From: Bacteroidales bacterium UBA2714
GTDB taxonomy: Bacteria; Bacteroidota; Bacteroidia; Bacteroidales; P3
Reading direction: 5' to 3'
Assembly (NCBI GenBank): GCA_002354035.1
Contig: DEKU01000026.1
Location: 30,663 to 55,841 of the forward strand
Length of the DNA stretch: 25,179 nucleotides
Positions 1 through 7,845 of the stretch are shown here, piece by piece. A model generated the notes under the pieces. It made no database searches. It worked only from the letters and a program-made list of their open reading frames with translations, and had not been told where the DNA came from. Numbering within the stretch: position 1 is the first letter of the stretch; every line of letters begins with the position of its first letter. The position numbers and the translations under genes were made by a program.

Positions 1-88
1 CCATTTCTCCAACCGTTGTTCTCCATTTCTCCAACCGTTGTTCTCAATTTCTCCAATCGTTGTTCCCCATTTCTCCAACACTTTGTTT
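1..88. repeat. 22-nt tandem repeat, about four copies, cut by window edge
   Basis: Units start at 1, 23, 45 and 67. The first two are identical over 22 nt, the third has a few changes, and the fourth matches only in its first half before degrading (core ccatttctccaac). There are no spacers between units, so this is a minisatellite-type array and not CRISPR. The first unit begins at base 1, so the array probably continues to the left. The period of 22 is not a multiple of 3, which argues against a coding repeat. Confidence 0.85.
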
Positions 89-183
89 ATGTAAGAGTGA
101 TAAAGTAATGTAGAAAACTATGTATTGTGTAAAAAAGGATTGGATAGGGGATGGGTTTGGAGCTGGCGTGGGGCCGCCCTCCC

Positions 184-240
184 GCCCTCCCGCAGTGAGG
201 CAGGGCATGGGATGAGGCGGCTGATGCACTGCCGGAGGGC
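184..240. repeat. Long GC-rich inverted repeat (14-bp arms, 29-nt loop)
   Basis: The arm at 184-197 pairs with 227-240 at 13 of 14 positions (the only mismatch is 191/233), around a 29-nt loop. It lies between the tandem repeat and the promoter of the M28 gene. The right arm is not followed by a T-run on either strand, so it is not a standard intrinsic terminator. It could be a structured RNA, a small mobile-element remnant or a protein-binding cruciform. The rest of 89-398 holds no convincing gene. Confidence 0.6.
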
Positions 241-291
241 TGGCATTCAGGCTATTTGGCATGTCGTTGACGGGATATGGCAGTTTTTTTT

Positions 292-322
292 GTTGCGATG
301 TCGTGTTTTTTTTGTATCTTTG
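292..322 (+). promoter_or_regulatory. Bacteroidota-type promoter for the M28 homologue
   Basis: A -7 element TATCTTTG is at 315-322, matching TAnnTTTG. GTTG at 292-295, at the end of a T-run, lies 19 nt upstream and fits the -33 element. Transcription would start near 328, giving a leader of about 80 nt before the ATG at 411. Confidence 0.6.
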
Positions 323-410
323 CTTGATTGTATCATACGGTAGATGTGTACCAATCATTTTATTATCAGTGAAATATAGATAGTGTATAATCAATAAGAT
401 GCTCATAAAA

Positions 411-1922
411 ATGAAGAAGTTCTTTGCCTTGATGGCTGTTTTGGCCGTATTAGTCCCCAGTGTGGTCAGCGCACAGGAGGTAGAAACCAAGGATACGCTG
501 CTCCGTGCCAATACCGATACCTTGCTGAAGCATGTGAGGGTGTTGGCCTCGTCGCAGTACGAGGGCCGGATGGCCGGGTCGCAAGCCTATCTGGACGCAG
601 CAAACTATTGCGCCGCAGTGCTCTCCTCATACGGAGTGAAGCCCTTCCAGGAGGAATGGGGCCAGTATTTCCAAGTGGAGTATAACGAGATTGAGAACTG
701 TAATTTCTACACCTATGTGAACACCTACGACGAGCGTGTGCAGTATGTGCTGGGACGCGATTATGTGTGTTCGAGCATGACGGGACGCGGCTATACGAAT
801 GCGCCTGCGGTGTTCTGCGGGTGGGGCATAGACCACCACTCGTTCGACGAATATGCCAAGGTGGATGTGCGCGGCAAGGTGGTGCTCTGCCTGTCGGGTG
901 TGCCGGAGTTCCTGCCGAGCCGTATCACGGAGCCTTACTCCACTATGCGTGGCAAGGCCGAGGTGGCCCGCAAGCATGGGGCTGTGGGACTGGTGTGTAT
1001 CAATATGTCGGAGACTTGCCGTCCGTATGAGGTTCAGCATCAGGCTTGGTGTGGCGAGGGTTCGCATCAGATGACTTATCCAGTGGTGCAGCCCACGCGC
1101 GACATGGGCGCCGCCCTGCTGGCCGACGAGCAGATGACGCTCGACTCGGTGGTGGGAGTGCTGCAGGAGAAAATGGTGCCGCAGTCGTTCCATCTGCGCA
1201 AGAGCTTTGAAATCAATATTAACGCCAAGTATCACCCCAATGCCACCACGGCCAATGTGGTGGGCGTGCTGCCCGGCCATGACCCCAAGCTCCGGAACGA
1301 GTATATCGTGGTGGGTGCGCATCTCGACCATGTTGGCATACAGGGCAACACCTGCCTGTTCCCTGGTGCCAACCAGAATGCCACGGGTGTGGCAGCTGTG
1401 ATGGAGGTGGCAAGGCTGTTGACAGAGAATGCCCCGAAGGATATAGAGTATAACAAGCGCTCTATTGTGTTTGTGCTGTTTTCGGGTGGCGAGTTGCAGA
1501 ATCTGGGTTCGAGTGTGTTTGTGTCGAATTTCCCGAAACTGCGCAATGTGGAGTGCTATATCGGCGCTGAGGCCATCGGACAGGGCGACAGTGTGCAGGT
1601 GTTGGGCAATAAGCGCTTCCCCCAGCTGTGGGAAATTGCCTCGCGCAACGATTCGATTTCGACCAAGAGCCTGGTGAAGGGCTACAAGACTATGCCCCGT
1701 GGCGATGCGGCCCCGTTTGCACAGGTAGGCATCCCCTCACTGGTGTTTACCGGTTTTATGGGCAACCTGAATGATCATGTGCCGAGCGATATATCAGAGA
1801 ATGTGGACAGGGAACTTATGACTAAGAATGCCAGCCTAATGGCAGAGGTGATATATGAGCTTTCGTTGGGCGACTATCAGGGGCGTTCGCAGCGTTCCAG
1901 ACGTTTCCAGTTTGACGAATAG
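411..1922 (+). CDS. Exported M28-family metallopeptidase homologue with degenerate active site
   Basis: A 503-residue protein with an N-terminal signal peptide (MKKFFALMAVL to SVVSAQ), a probable PA-type insert before the catalytic domain, and a C-terminal M28 aminopeptidase fold. I chose ATG 411 because it begins a clean signal peptide; an in-frame ATG at 399 adds four residues (numbers below count from 399). M28 enzymes bind two zinc ions. Here the first ligand region GAHLDHVG (H308, D310) and the last His (NDHVPSD, H460) remain. However, the usual GADDNASG is GANQNATG, so the bridging Asp is Q326. The SGEE pair is SGGE, so the catalytic Glu is G364. The usual LDMIG is AEAIG, and SDHAPF is GDAAPF. 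It is probably not an active peptidase and may act as a binding or scaffold protein in the periplasm or at the surface. It has its own promoter. Confidence 0.85.
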   Translation: MKKFFALMAVLAVLVPSVVSAQEVETKDTLLRANTDTLLKHVRVLASSQYEGRMAGSQAYLDAANYCAAVLSSYGVKPFQEEWGQYFQVEYNEIENCNFYTYVNTYDERVQYVLGRDYVCSSMTGRGYTNAPAVFCGWGIDHHSFDEYAKVDVRGKVVLCLSGVPEFLPSRITEPYSTMRGKAEVARKHGAVGLVCINMSETCRPYEVQHQAWCGEGSHQMTYPVVQPTRDMGAALLADEQMTLDSVVGVLQEKMVPQSFHLRKSFEININAKYHPNATTANVVGVLPGHDPKLRNEYIVVGAHLDHVGIQGNTCLFPGANQNATGVAAVMEVARLLTENAPKDIEYNKRSIVFVLFSGGELQNLGSSVFVSNFPKLRNVECYIGAEAIGQGDSVQVLGNKRFPQLWEIASRNDSISTKSLVKGYKTMPRGDAAPFAQVGIPSLVFTGFMGNLNDHVPSDISENVDRELMTKNASLMAEVIYELSLGDYQGRSQRSRRFQFDE

Positions 1923-2000
1923 GCATCGCCGAGCGGTGTTGGCATGGGTCTGCTTACTATCTTGAAAAATATTAATAACTAACACATTAAATTACTCAAC

Positions 2001-4469
2001 GTGTTCGCACTGTTTAAAAAAGAGCTATCTAGTTTTTTCTCGTCGTTGACGGGGTATCTGACCATTGTGGTGTTTTTGGTGCTTACGGGTCTGATGCTCT
2101 GGGTTTTCAAGTCGGATTTTAATATTCTCGACTATGGGTATGCCGGTATGGATGGGCTGTTTATCATAGGCCCGTTCTTGTATCTGTTTCTCATCCCGGC
2201 CATTACGATGCGTATGTTTGCCGAGGAGAAGCGCAATGGCACCATGGAGTTGCTGCTGACCAAGCCTGTTGGTGAGATGACGCTGATATGGGCAAAGTTT
2301 TTTGCCGGTGTGGTGCTTGTGGCTATCTCGTTGCTGCCCACGCTGGTGGGGTATTTCAGTGTGGTGGCTTTGGGCGACCCTGTGGGTAATATTGACTCGG
2401 GCAGTGTGGCGGGTTCGTATCTGGGCTTGCTGTTGCTGGGGGCTGCGTTTGTGGCCATCGGCATTTTTGCCAGTTCGCTCACAAGCAATCAGATCGTGGC
2501 CTTTATTTTGGCTGCCCTGATGAGCGCCTTTATGCATCTGGGTTTTGAGTCGATTTGCCGCATGGGATTCCTCGGCGGGGCCGAACTTGTGGTGCGCCAG
2601 TTGGGAATGAGCTATCATTATGATTCGATCAGCCGTGGGGTGGTGGACAGCCGTGATGTGGTGTATTTTGTCAGTGTGACAGCCCTCTTTATGATGGCCA
2701 CCCGCATCGTGTTGCAGAGCCGGAAGTGGCACGGATGGAGGAATAAGAAGGATTTGCGGAGGGGACATTGGATTGAGTTGACTGCCGGTGTGTTGATTGT
2801 GGTGTTTGTGAATGTGATAGGCTACTATGTGTTCGGACGGCTGGATTTGACATCGGAGCGCCGTTATACGCTTTCGAAGTCGACCAAGGCGATGTTGAAA
2901 AATGTCGACGAGCCACTGCTGTACCGTGTGTATCTGGAGGGTGAGCTGCCTTCTGATTTCAAGCGGCTGCAGAACGAGACGAAGGAGATGCTGAACCAGT
3001 TCAGAGCTTATAACAAGAATATCCAGTATGAGTTTGTAGACCCGAACAGTTTTGAGGACCCCAAGGAGCGTCAGGTGTTCTATCAGAAGCTTGCCCAAAA
3101 AGGTATTCAGCCCACGCAGATACAGGTGAACACGGCTACGGGCTATTCGCAGCAGGTGCTGATACCGGCAGCCGACGTGATATATAAAGGTCAGGAGACT
3201 TCCATCCAGCTGTTGCAGAGTCAGAAGTATGTGGATCAGGTGCAGCTGCTTAACAACTCTATCCAGAGTTTGGAGTATGTGCTGAGCAATGGCATCAGGG
3301 CTTTGTCGCGCGGACAGCGGGCCACGGTGGCTTTTCTGCGCGGACATGGAGAACTGGAGCTGCCCAATCTGTCGGACATGATCGGGTCGCTGTGGGAGTA
3401 CTATACGCTCGATACCGCACGCATCGACGGCAATATCAATTCGCTCACGGCCCGCACCAAGAACCCCGGTGACTCGGTGTATCGGTTCCGCAACAAATAT
3501 GATTTGATTATTATTGCCAAGCCCACCAAGCCGTTCAGCGACCAGGATTTATATATCCTCGACCAGTATGTGATGTATGGCGGCCGGCTGTTGTGGCTTG
3601 TGGATGCACTGGATGCCGACATGGATAGTCTCGAGAATGCGGGACAGGCCGTGGCCACACGGCTCCCGCTGAACGTGGATGAGATGTTGTTCACCTATGG
3701 TGTCCGTGTCAATCCCGACCTGGTCATGGATATTCGCTGCCGTCCGGTGCCGATGAAAGTGGGCATGGTGGGCGAGCAGGCTCAGATCCAGTTCCAACCG
3801 TGGATGTATTTCCCGGAGATTGTGCCGCTGTCGCCCCACCCGGTAGTGCGCAACCTCGACCTTATCAAGACCGATTTTGTCAGCAGTATTGACCTTATCG
3901 ACAACGGGGTGGACAAGACTGTGCTGCTTGCCACCTCCGAATTTTCGCGGGTAAAGAACGCGCCCGCCATCTACGACTTGAACGAGGCCAAGATTGAACC
4001 CGACCGTCGTCTTTTCAACCGGCAGAACATCCCGGTGGCGGTGCTTCTGGAGGGCAGTTTCAAGTCGCTATTCCGTAACAGGCTGACCCCTGATTTTGTG
4101 GAAATACCATCGATGGGGTATCGTGAGGAGAGCGACACCACCCGTATGATAGTTTTCTCCGACGGCGACATTATCAAGAACCGGTTTAACTATAACGACG
4201 CCACGGGTTACCCCTTGGGGTACGATTTTTACACCGAAACAATGTATGCCAACAAGGAGCTGTTGCTCAATTGTGTGGACTATTTGGCTGGCGAGGAGGG
4301 CTCTATTGCCACCCGCAGCCGCAATATCAAGATTAGAAAACTGAACGTGATGAAAGTGAAGGAGGAAAGGACAAAGTACCAATTGCTCAACACCCTCCTC
4401 CCTGTGGGGCTGGTGGTGGTTGCCGGAGTTGTGATTGTTCTGCTCCGCCGCAGACGGTATAAAGCCTGA
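2001..4469 (+). CDS. gldFG: GldF-GldG fusion: ABC transporter permease plus auxiliary domain
   Basis: An 822-residue membrane protein starting at GTG 2001 (MFALFKKELSSFFSSLTGYL is a typical GldF start, and no in-frame ATG lies nearby). Residues 1 to about 245 are an ABC-2 permease with about six membrane helices and the GldF signature EEKRNGTMELL near 75-85. Residues from about 250 form a GldG-like part: a helix at about 258-278, RLDLTSERRYTLS, a large periplasmic ABC_transp_aux-type domain, and a last helix LLPVGLVVVAGVVIVLL before an Arg-rich end. In flavobacteria GldF and GldG are separate proteins that work with the ATPase GldA in gliding; here they form one chain. No gldA is in the window, so the ATPase must be encoded elsewhere. 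In Bacteroidales this transporter need not mean gliding; the substrate is unknown. The DUF4340 gene follows after 66 nt and probably shares the transcript. Confidence 0.85.
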   Translation: MFALFKKELSSFFSSLTGYLTIVVFLVLTGLMLWVFKSDFNILDYGYAGMDGLFIIGPFLYLFLIPAITMRMFAEEKRNGTMELLLTKPVGEMTLIWAKFFAGVVLVAISLLPTLVGYFSVVALGDPVGNIDSGSVAGSYLGLLLLGAAFVAIGIFASSLTSNQIVAFILAALMSAFMHLGFESICRMGFLGGAELVVRQLGMSYHYDSISRGVVDSRDVVYFVSVTALFMMATRIVLQSRKWHGWRNKKDLRRGHWIELTAGVLIVVFVNVIGYYVFGRLDLTSERRYTLSKSTKAMLKNVDEPLLYRVYLEGELPSDFKRLQNETKEMLNQFRAYNKNIQYEFVDPNSFEDPKERQVFYQKLAQKGIQPTQIQVNTATGYSQQVLIPAADVIYKGQETSIQLLQSQKYVDQVQLLNNSIQSLEYVLSNGIRALSRGQRATVAFLRGHGELELPNLSDMIGSLWEYYTLDTARIDGNINSLTARTKNPGDSVYRFRNKYDLIIIAKPTKPFSDQDLYILDQYVMYGGRLLWLVDALDADMDSLENAGQAVATRLPLNVDEMLFTYGVRVNPDLVMDIRCRPVPMKVGMVGEQAQIQFQPWMYFPEIVPLSPHPVVRNLDLIKTDFVSSIDLIDNGVDKTVLLATSEFSRVKNAPAIYDLNEAKIEPDRRLFNRQNIPVAVLLEGSFKSLFRNRLTPDFVEIPSMGYREESDTTRMIVFSDGDIIKNRFNYNDATGYPLGYDFYTETMYANKELLLNCVDYLAGEEGSIATRSRNIKIRKLNVMKVKEERTKYQLLNTLLPVGLVVVAGVVIVLLRRRRYKA

Positions 4470-4535
4470 CCGGGCACACCTCTCTTTCATCCCAAAATAC
4501 TTTTAGTGACTGAGTATAAATAAAAAGACTTCCTA

Positions 4536-5642
4536 ATGAATAAGAAAAAGAATCTCATTATTCTTGCCGCAGTGGCTGTGATAGGAATTGTGGCACTCAT
4601 TATAGCTAAACAGGGGTCCCGTACCGCCACATTCGAGCAGGACTTCCACATTGAGGATATCGATGCAGTGACAAAAGTCTTCATTGCCGACAAGCAGAAC
4701 AACCATGTGCTGCTTGAGCGTGTGGCCGACACCACAAGCGACACCGCTTGGCTCGTCGATGGCCTTTATCCTGCCAGCCAGCCCATGGTGGACCTCCTGC
4801 TGGAGACCCTGCATGAAATGCGCATCCGCCAGCAGGTGAACAAGAATGCCGTTCCGCAGACAGTCAAGCTGCTTTCGGCCCGAGCCGTCAAGGTGGAGGT
4901 TTATCAGCGTCGGTGGTTCATCAACTGGTTCGGTGGCAAGTTCCGCCTTTTCCCGCACGAGAAACTGACCGCCACCTATTTTGTGGGTCATGAGACACAG
5001 GATATGATGGCATGCCACATGTTCCGCAAAGGCGACAAGGTGCCGTATATCATCCATATCCCTGGTTTCAGGGGGTATCTCACGCCTCGCTTTGTGGCCG
5101 ACCCCATGTCGTGGCGCAGCCATGAGATTGTCCATTGGGATGTCCGCCACTTGCAGAGCGTTGAGCTGGAAATCCCCGCTTCTCCCGAAGAGTCTTTTGC
5201 CGTCCGCCGCGAAGGCGACAGCTTTTTCATGGAGCTTTTGCAGGGACATCAGCGGGTGAATGGTTTCGACACCGCCCGTGTGGCCCAGATGCTTTCATGC
5301 TTTGCCAACCTCAATTTCGACGAGTTTGCCAGCCGGGTGCCCAACAGTTATATCGACACCTCCTTCAATGCCGCACCCCGCACCATCTTGCGCATCACCA
5401 ACACCGAAGGCACCACCCGCGAGGTGAAGACCTACCTCAAATACAACAACCCCGACGATACGCTGGCCATGCCGGACACCAGTCTCTACGAAATGTTCGA
5501 CATCAACCGTCTTTATGCCATCATCGACAACAAGGACAGTGTGCTCATCCAGTATTTCGTATTTGACAATATCCTCCAGCCCGCCTCCTTCTTTATCAAC
5601 CAAAACATTCGTAAAGAAGACCTCGGAGCTGTGAACCGCTAA
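4536..5642 (+). CDS. DUF4340 domain membrane-anchored protein
   Basis: A 368-residue protein with an N-terminal anchor (positive MNKKKN, then a hydrophobic stretch at residues 7-25) and a large extracytoplasmic region. It shows the DUF4340 pattern: a short beta-rich segment with a W-L-V-D-G motif (TAWLVDGLYP near residue 70), then helices that count down a 'leucine-loss' segment (MVDLLLETLHEMRIRQQV), repeated near 240-265. DUF4340 proteins commonly sit next to GldG-type auxiliary proteins, and this one directly follows the GldF-GldG fusion. It is probably a periplasmic partner of that transporter. The molecular function is unknown. GC skew of the coding strand changes here from G-rich to C-rich compared with the preceding gene. 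Confidence 0.75.
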   Translation: MNKKKNLIILAAVAVIGIVALIIAKQGSRTATFEQDFHIEDIDAVTKVFIADKQNNHVLLERVADTTSDTAWLVDGLYPASQPMVDLLLETLHEMRIRQQVNKNAVPQTVKLLSARAVKVEVYQRRWFINWFGGKFRLFPHEKLTATYFVGHETQDMMACHMFRKGDKVPYIIHIPGFRGYLTPRFVADPMSWRSHEIVHWDVRHLQSVELEIPASPEESFAVRREGDSFFMELLQGHQRVNGFDTARVAQMLSCFANLNFDEFASRVPNSYIDTSFNAAPRTILRITNTEGTTREVKTYLKYNNPDDTLAMPDTSLYEMFDINRLYAIIDNKDSVLIQYFVFDNILQPASFFINQNIRKEDLGAVNR

Positions 5643-5660
5643 CCCCACATTTGCCACACT

Positions 5661-6419
5661 ATGAAACCGCTATTCCTCATCACCAACGACGATGGCTACC
5701 AGTCGGCCGGACTTCGTCATCTTGTAAGTGTGGCAAAAGAGATGGGCGACGTTGTTGTGATGGCCCCCGACCGCAACTCTTCCGGGGTTGGCACCTCCAT
5801 CACGACCGTCCGACCCCTCCGGGTAAAAGAGGTGGGAAACCCCGGGGAAGACCTGTTCGCCTGCGACGGCACCCCCGCCGACTGCGTGAAGATGGCCTTG
5901 GAACACTATTGCCCCCGGCGGCCAGACTTGGTGCTGTCGGGCATCAACTTTGGCAGTAATGCCTCCATAAATGCCCTCTACAGCGGCACGATAGGGGCGG
6001 TAATCGAAGCCTGCCTCGACGGTTATCCCGCCATAGGTTTCTCTCTCCTCACCCATAGTGCGTCGGCCGATTTCTCCCACTGTGCCCCTTCCATCCGCCA
6101 GATTCTTCAGCTCTCCCTCCAGTATCCCCTTGCGGGAGGCACAGGCCTCAACGTCAACATTCCCCATCTGCCAGCCGATGAAATCCGTGGCATCAAGGTC
6201 TGTCGCCAGGCCCAGGCCTCATGGGTGGACAGCCTTGAAAAGCGCACCGACCCAATTGGGCGGCCCTATTGGTGGATGACAGGCAAGTTCGTGTGTGACA
6301 ATCCTCCCGCCGACAGCGATGTGTATGCACTGCGACAAGGCTACGTCTCCCTTGTCCCCATACGGCCCGACTTCACCGACCTCTCGGCCATGCAAAATAT
6401 TCAATACTACGAACAATGA
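5661..6419 (+). CDS. surE: 5'/3'-nucleotidase SurE
   Basis: A 252-residue protein of normal SurE length. SurE is a metal-dependent cytoplasmic phosphatase that releases phosphate from nucleoside 5'- and 3'-monophosphates and is linked to stress and stationary-phase survival. The metal site is complete: NDDG near the start (D10, D11), APDRNSSG (S41) and SGINFGSN (N96). The substrate loop GTPADCV and the YSGT-GAV-EA segment are also typical. It starts 18 nt after the DUF4340 stop, and its own stop overlaps the next start (ATGA at 6416-6419), which points to translational coupling within one operon. Confidence 0.95.
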   Translation: MKPLFLITNDDGYQSAGLRHLVSVAKEMGDVVVMAPDRNSSGVGTSITTVRPLRVKEVGNPGEDLFACDGTPADCVKMALEHYCPRRPDLVLSGINFGSNASINALYSGTIGAVIEACLDGYPAIGFSLLTHSASADFSHCAPSIRQILQLSLQYPLAGGTGLNVNIPHLPADEIRGIKVCRQAQASWVDSLEKRTDPIGRPYWWMTGKFVCDNPPADSDVYALRQGYVSLVPIRPDFTDLSAMQNIQYYEQ

Positions 6420-6706
6420 ACAAACTACTCAATAAAGACAGTCTCGCCCTTGGAGTGGTGGCCACGCTGCTCTCCGAGCTGCTCTGCGCCGCCGTGGTGT
6501 GGCTGGTCCTGATCATCATCGGCTATTCCGTCGCTGAACATTTGCGTTTTTTCGCCGCTGCATTTGTGCCGCCAGCTCTGCTGTTGCGCTATTATGCCCA
6601 TCTCAAGACCTTTCCCACCACCCTCAAAGCTGTCATCGTCACTTTCTTCGTCACCGTAGTGCTGTTCATGTGGGCCATGCTTAAATACAAATTCATCACC
6701 TTCTAA
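6416..6706 (+). CDS. Small three-helix membrane protein between surE and lpxB
   Basis: A 96-residue hydrophobic protein with three probable membrane helices (about residues 11-36, 40-58 and 67-90) separated by short charged loops (RYYAHLKTF). Its ATG overlaps the surE stop by 4 nt and its stop is 14 nt before lpxB, so the three genes are almost certainly co-transcribed and this is a real gene. I do not recognise a named family. A role in membrane lipid or lipid A metabolism would be a guess from its place next to lpxB only. Confidence 0.8.
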   Translation: MNKLLNKDSLALGVVATLLSELLCAAVVWLVLIIIGYSVAEHLRFFAAAFVPPALLLRYYAHLKTFPTTLKAVIVTFFVTVVLFMWAMLKYKFITF

Positions 6707-6720
6707 CACCCTTTCCAGTC

Positions 6721-7845
6721 ATGCGGTACTACATCATAGCGGGCGAAGCGTCGGGCGACCTCCATGGGGCAAACCTCATGCGGGCCATCCTGAGGCAAGA
6801 CCCTCAGGCCCAATTCCGCTTTTGGGGTGGCGATGCCATGGCCCAAGTGGGCGGAACCCCCGTCCGCCATATCCGCGACCTCGCCATCATGGGCTTCGTC
6901 GAGGTGGTCAAGAACCTCCGCACCGTCACCGGCAATATCGCCTTCTGCAAACAGGACATCCTCCAGTTCAAGCCCGATGCCATTGTCTATATCGACTATC
7001 CTGGTTTCAATCTCCGTATCGCCCGCTTTGCCCACGACCATGGATTCCTCAACATCCACTATATCTCACCCCAGCTCTGGGCATGGAAAAAGGGAAGACT
7101 CAAAAGCATGCGCCGCAACCTCGATTGCCTTTGCTACATCCTCCCATTTGAGCAAGACTTCTACGCCCGCAACCATTTTCCCCAGGCGGTCTACGTGGGG
7201 CATCCGTTGCTCGACGCCGTCGGCCAATATAAGGCCCAGGCCGTCGCCGACCCCATCCAGTCCTCACCCTCGCGTCCGCTTATAGCTCTCCTGCCTGGCA
7301 GCCGCAAGCAGGAGCTCAAGCGCTCCCTGCCGCCCATGCTCCATGTGGCCTGTTGCCACCCCGAGTGCGATTTCATCATTGGTGGCATGACCCTCCTGGG
7401 CGACAGCTTCTATTCCCCCTTCATCAGCCGACTGCCCAACGTCTCCGTTGTCTACGACCAGACCTATCGTCTCCTCTCCTCCGCCCATGCCGCCCTTGTC
7501 TGTTCCGGCACCGCCACCCTCGAGGCCGCACTCTTCAACGTCCCCCAAGTGGTCTGCTATCGTGCCAATGCCATCTCCGCCTCCATCGCCCGTGTACTGA
7601 TAGGCAATCGTATCAAATACATATCCCTTCCCAACCTCATTGCCGACGCCCCAGTGGTTGTCGAGCTCATCCAGCAAGACTTCACCGCCGACCGTCTGGA
7701 ACAGGAGTTCCGCCGCATTTCGGCCGACGACACCTGCCGCCAGGCCATTCTCGACGGCTATGCCCGTGTCCACAACCTCCTCGGCAATGCCGGAGCCTCC
7801 GACCGCACCGCCTCCCAAATCGTCAAGCTCATCCATCAAAAGTGA
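6721..7845 (+). CDS. lpxB: Lipid-A-disaccharide synthase LpxB
   Basis: A 374-residue glycosyltransferase (GT19). It condenses UDP-2,3-diacylglucosamine with lipid X to form the tetra-acylated disaccharide 1-phosphate of lipid A, acting at the inner face of the cytoplasmic membrane. The start MRYYIIAGEASGDLHGANL is the family hallmark. Other family segments are FWGGDAM, YIDYPGFNLR, YISPQLWAWK, VGHPLLD, ALLPGSRKQE and the C-terminal nucleotide-sugar site CSGTATLEAAL followed by P-VVCYR. All expected motifs and the usual length are present. Its TGA (7843-7845) overlaps the GTG start of the next gene. Confidence 0.96.
   Translation: MRYYIIAGEASGDLHGANLMRAILRQDPQAQFRFWGGDAMAQVGGTPVRHIRDLAIMGFVEVVKNLRTVTGNIAFCKQDILQFKPDAIVYIDYPGFNLRIARFAHDHGFLNIHYISPQLWAWKKGRLKSMRRNLDCLCYILPFEQDFYARNHFPQAVYVGHPLLDAVGQYKAQAVADPIQSSPSRPLIALLPGSRKQELKRSLPPMLHVACCHPECDFIIGGMTLLGDSFYSPFISRLPNVSVVYDQTYRLLSSAHAALVCSGTATLEAALFNVPQVVCYRANAISASIARVLIGNRIKYISLPNLIADAPVVVELIQQDFTADRLEQEFRRISADDTCRQAILDGYARVHNLLGNAGASDRTASQIVKLIHQK

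Noticed and set aside
1..88. CRISPR array
   Set aside because: Repeats are directly adjacent with no spacers, and no cas genes are nearby.
44..511. Minus-strand open frame across the left intergenic region (155 codons)
   Set aside because: It runs through the tandem repeat and promoter into the M28 gene, has no domain or signal features, and conflicts with the promoter at 292-322.
2025..3347. 440-codon minus-strand open frame opposite gldFG
   Set aside because: The composition is His/Gln-rich antisense of a membrane protein gene with no recognisable domain; the plus-strand product is clear.
7353..7841. Upstream extension of the SpoIID-like frame
   Set aside because: This part overlaps lpxB in another frame and is Pro/Arg/His-rich without family features; the signal peptide starts at GTG 7842.
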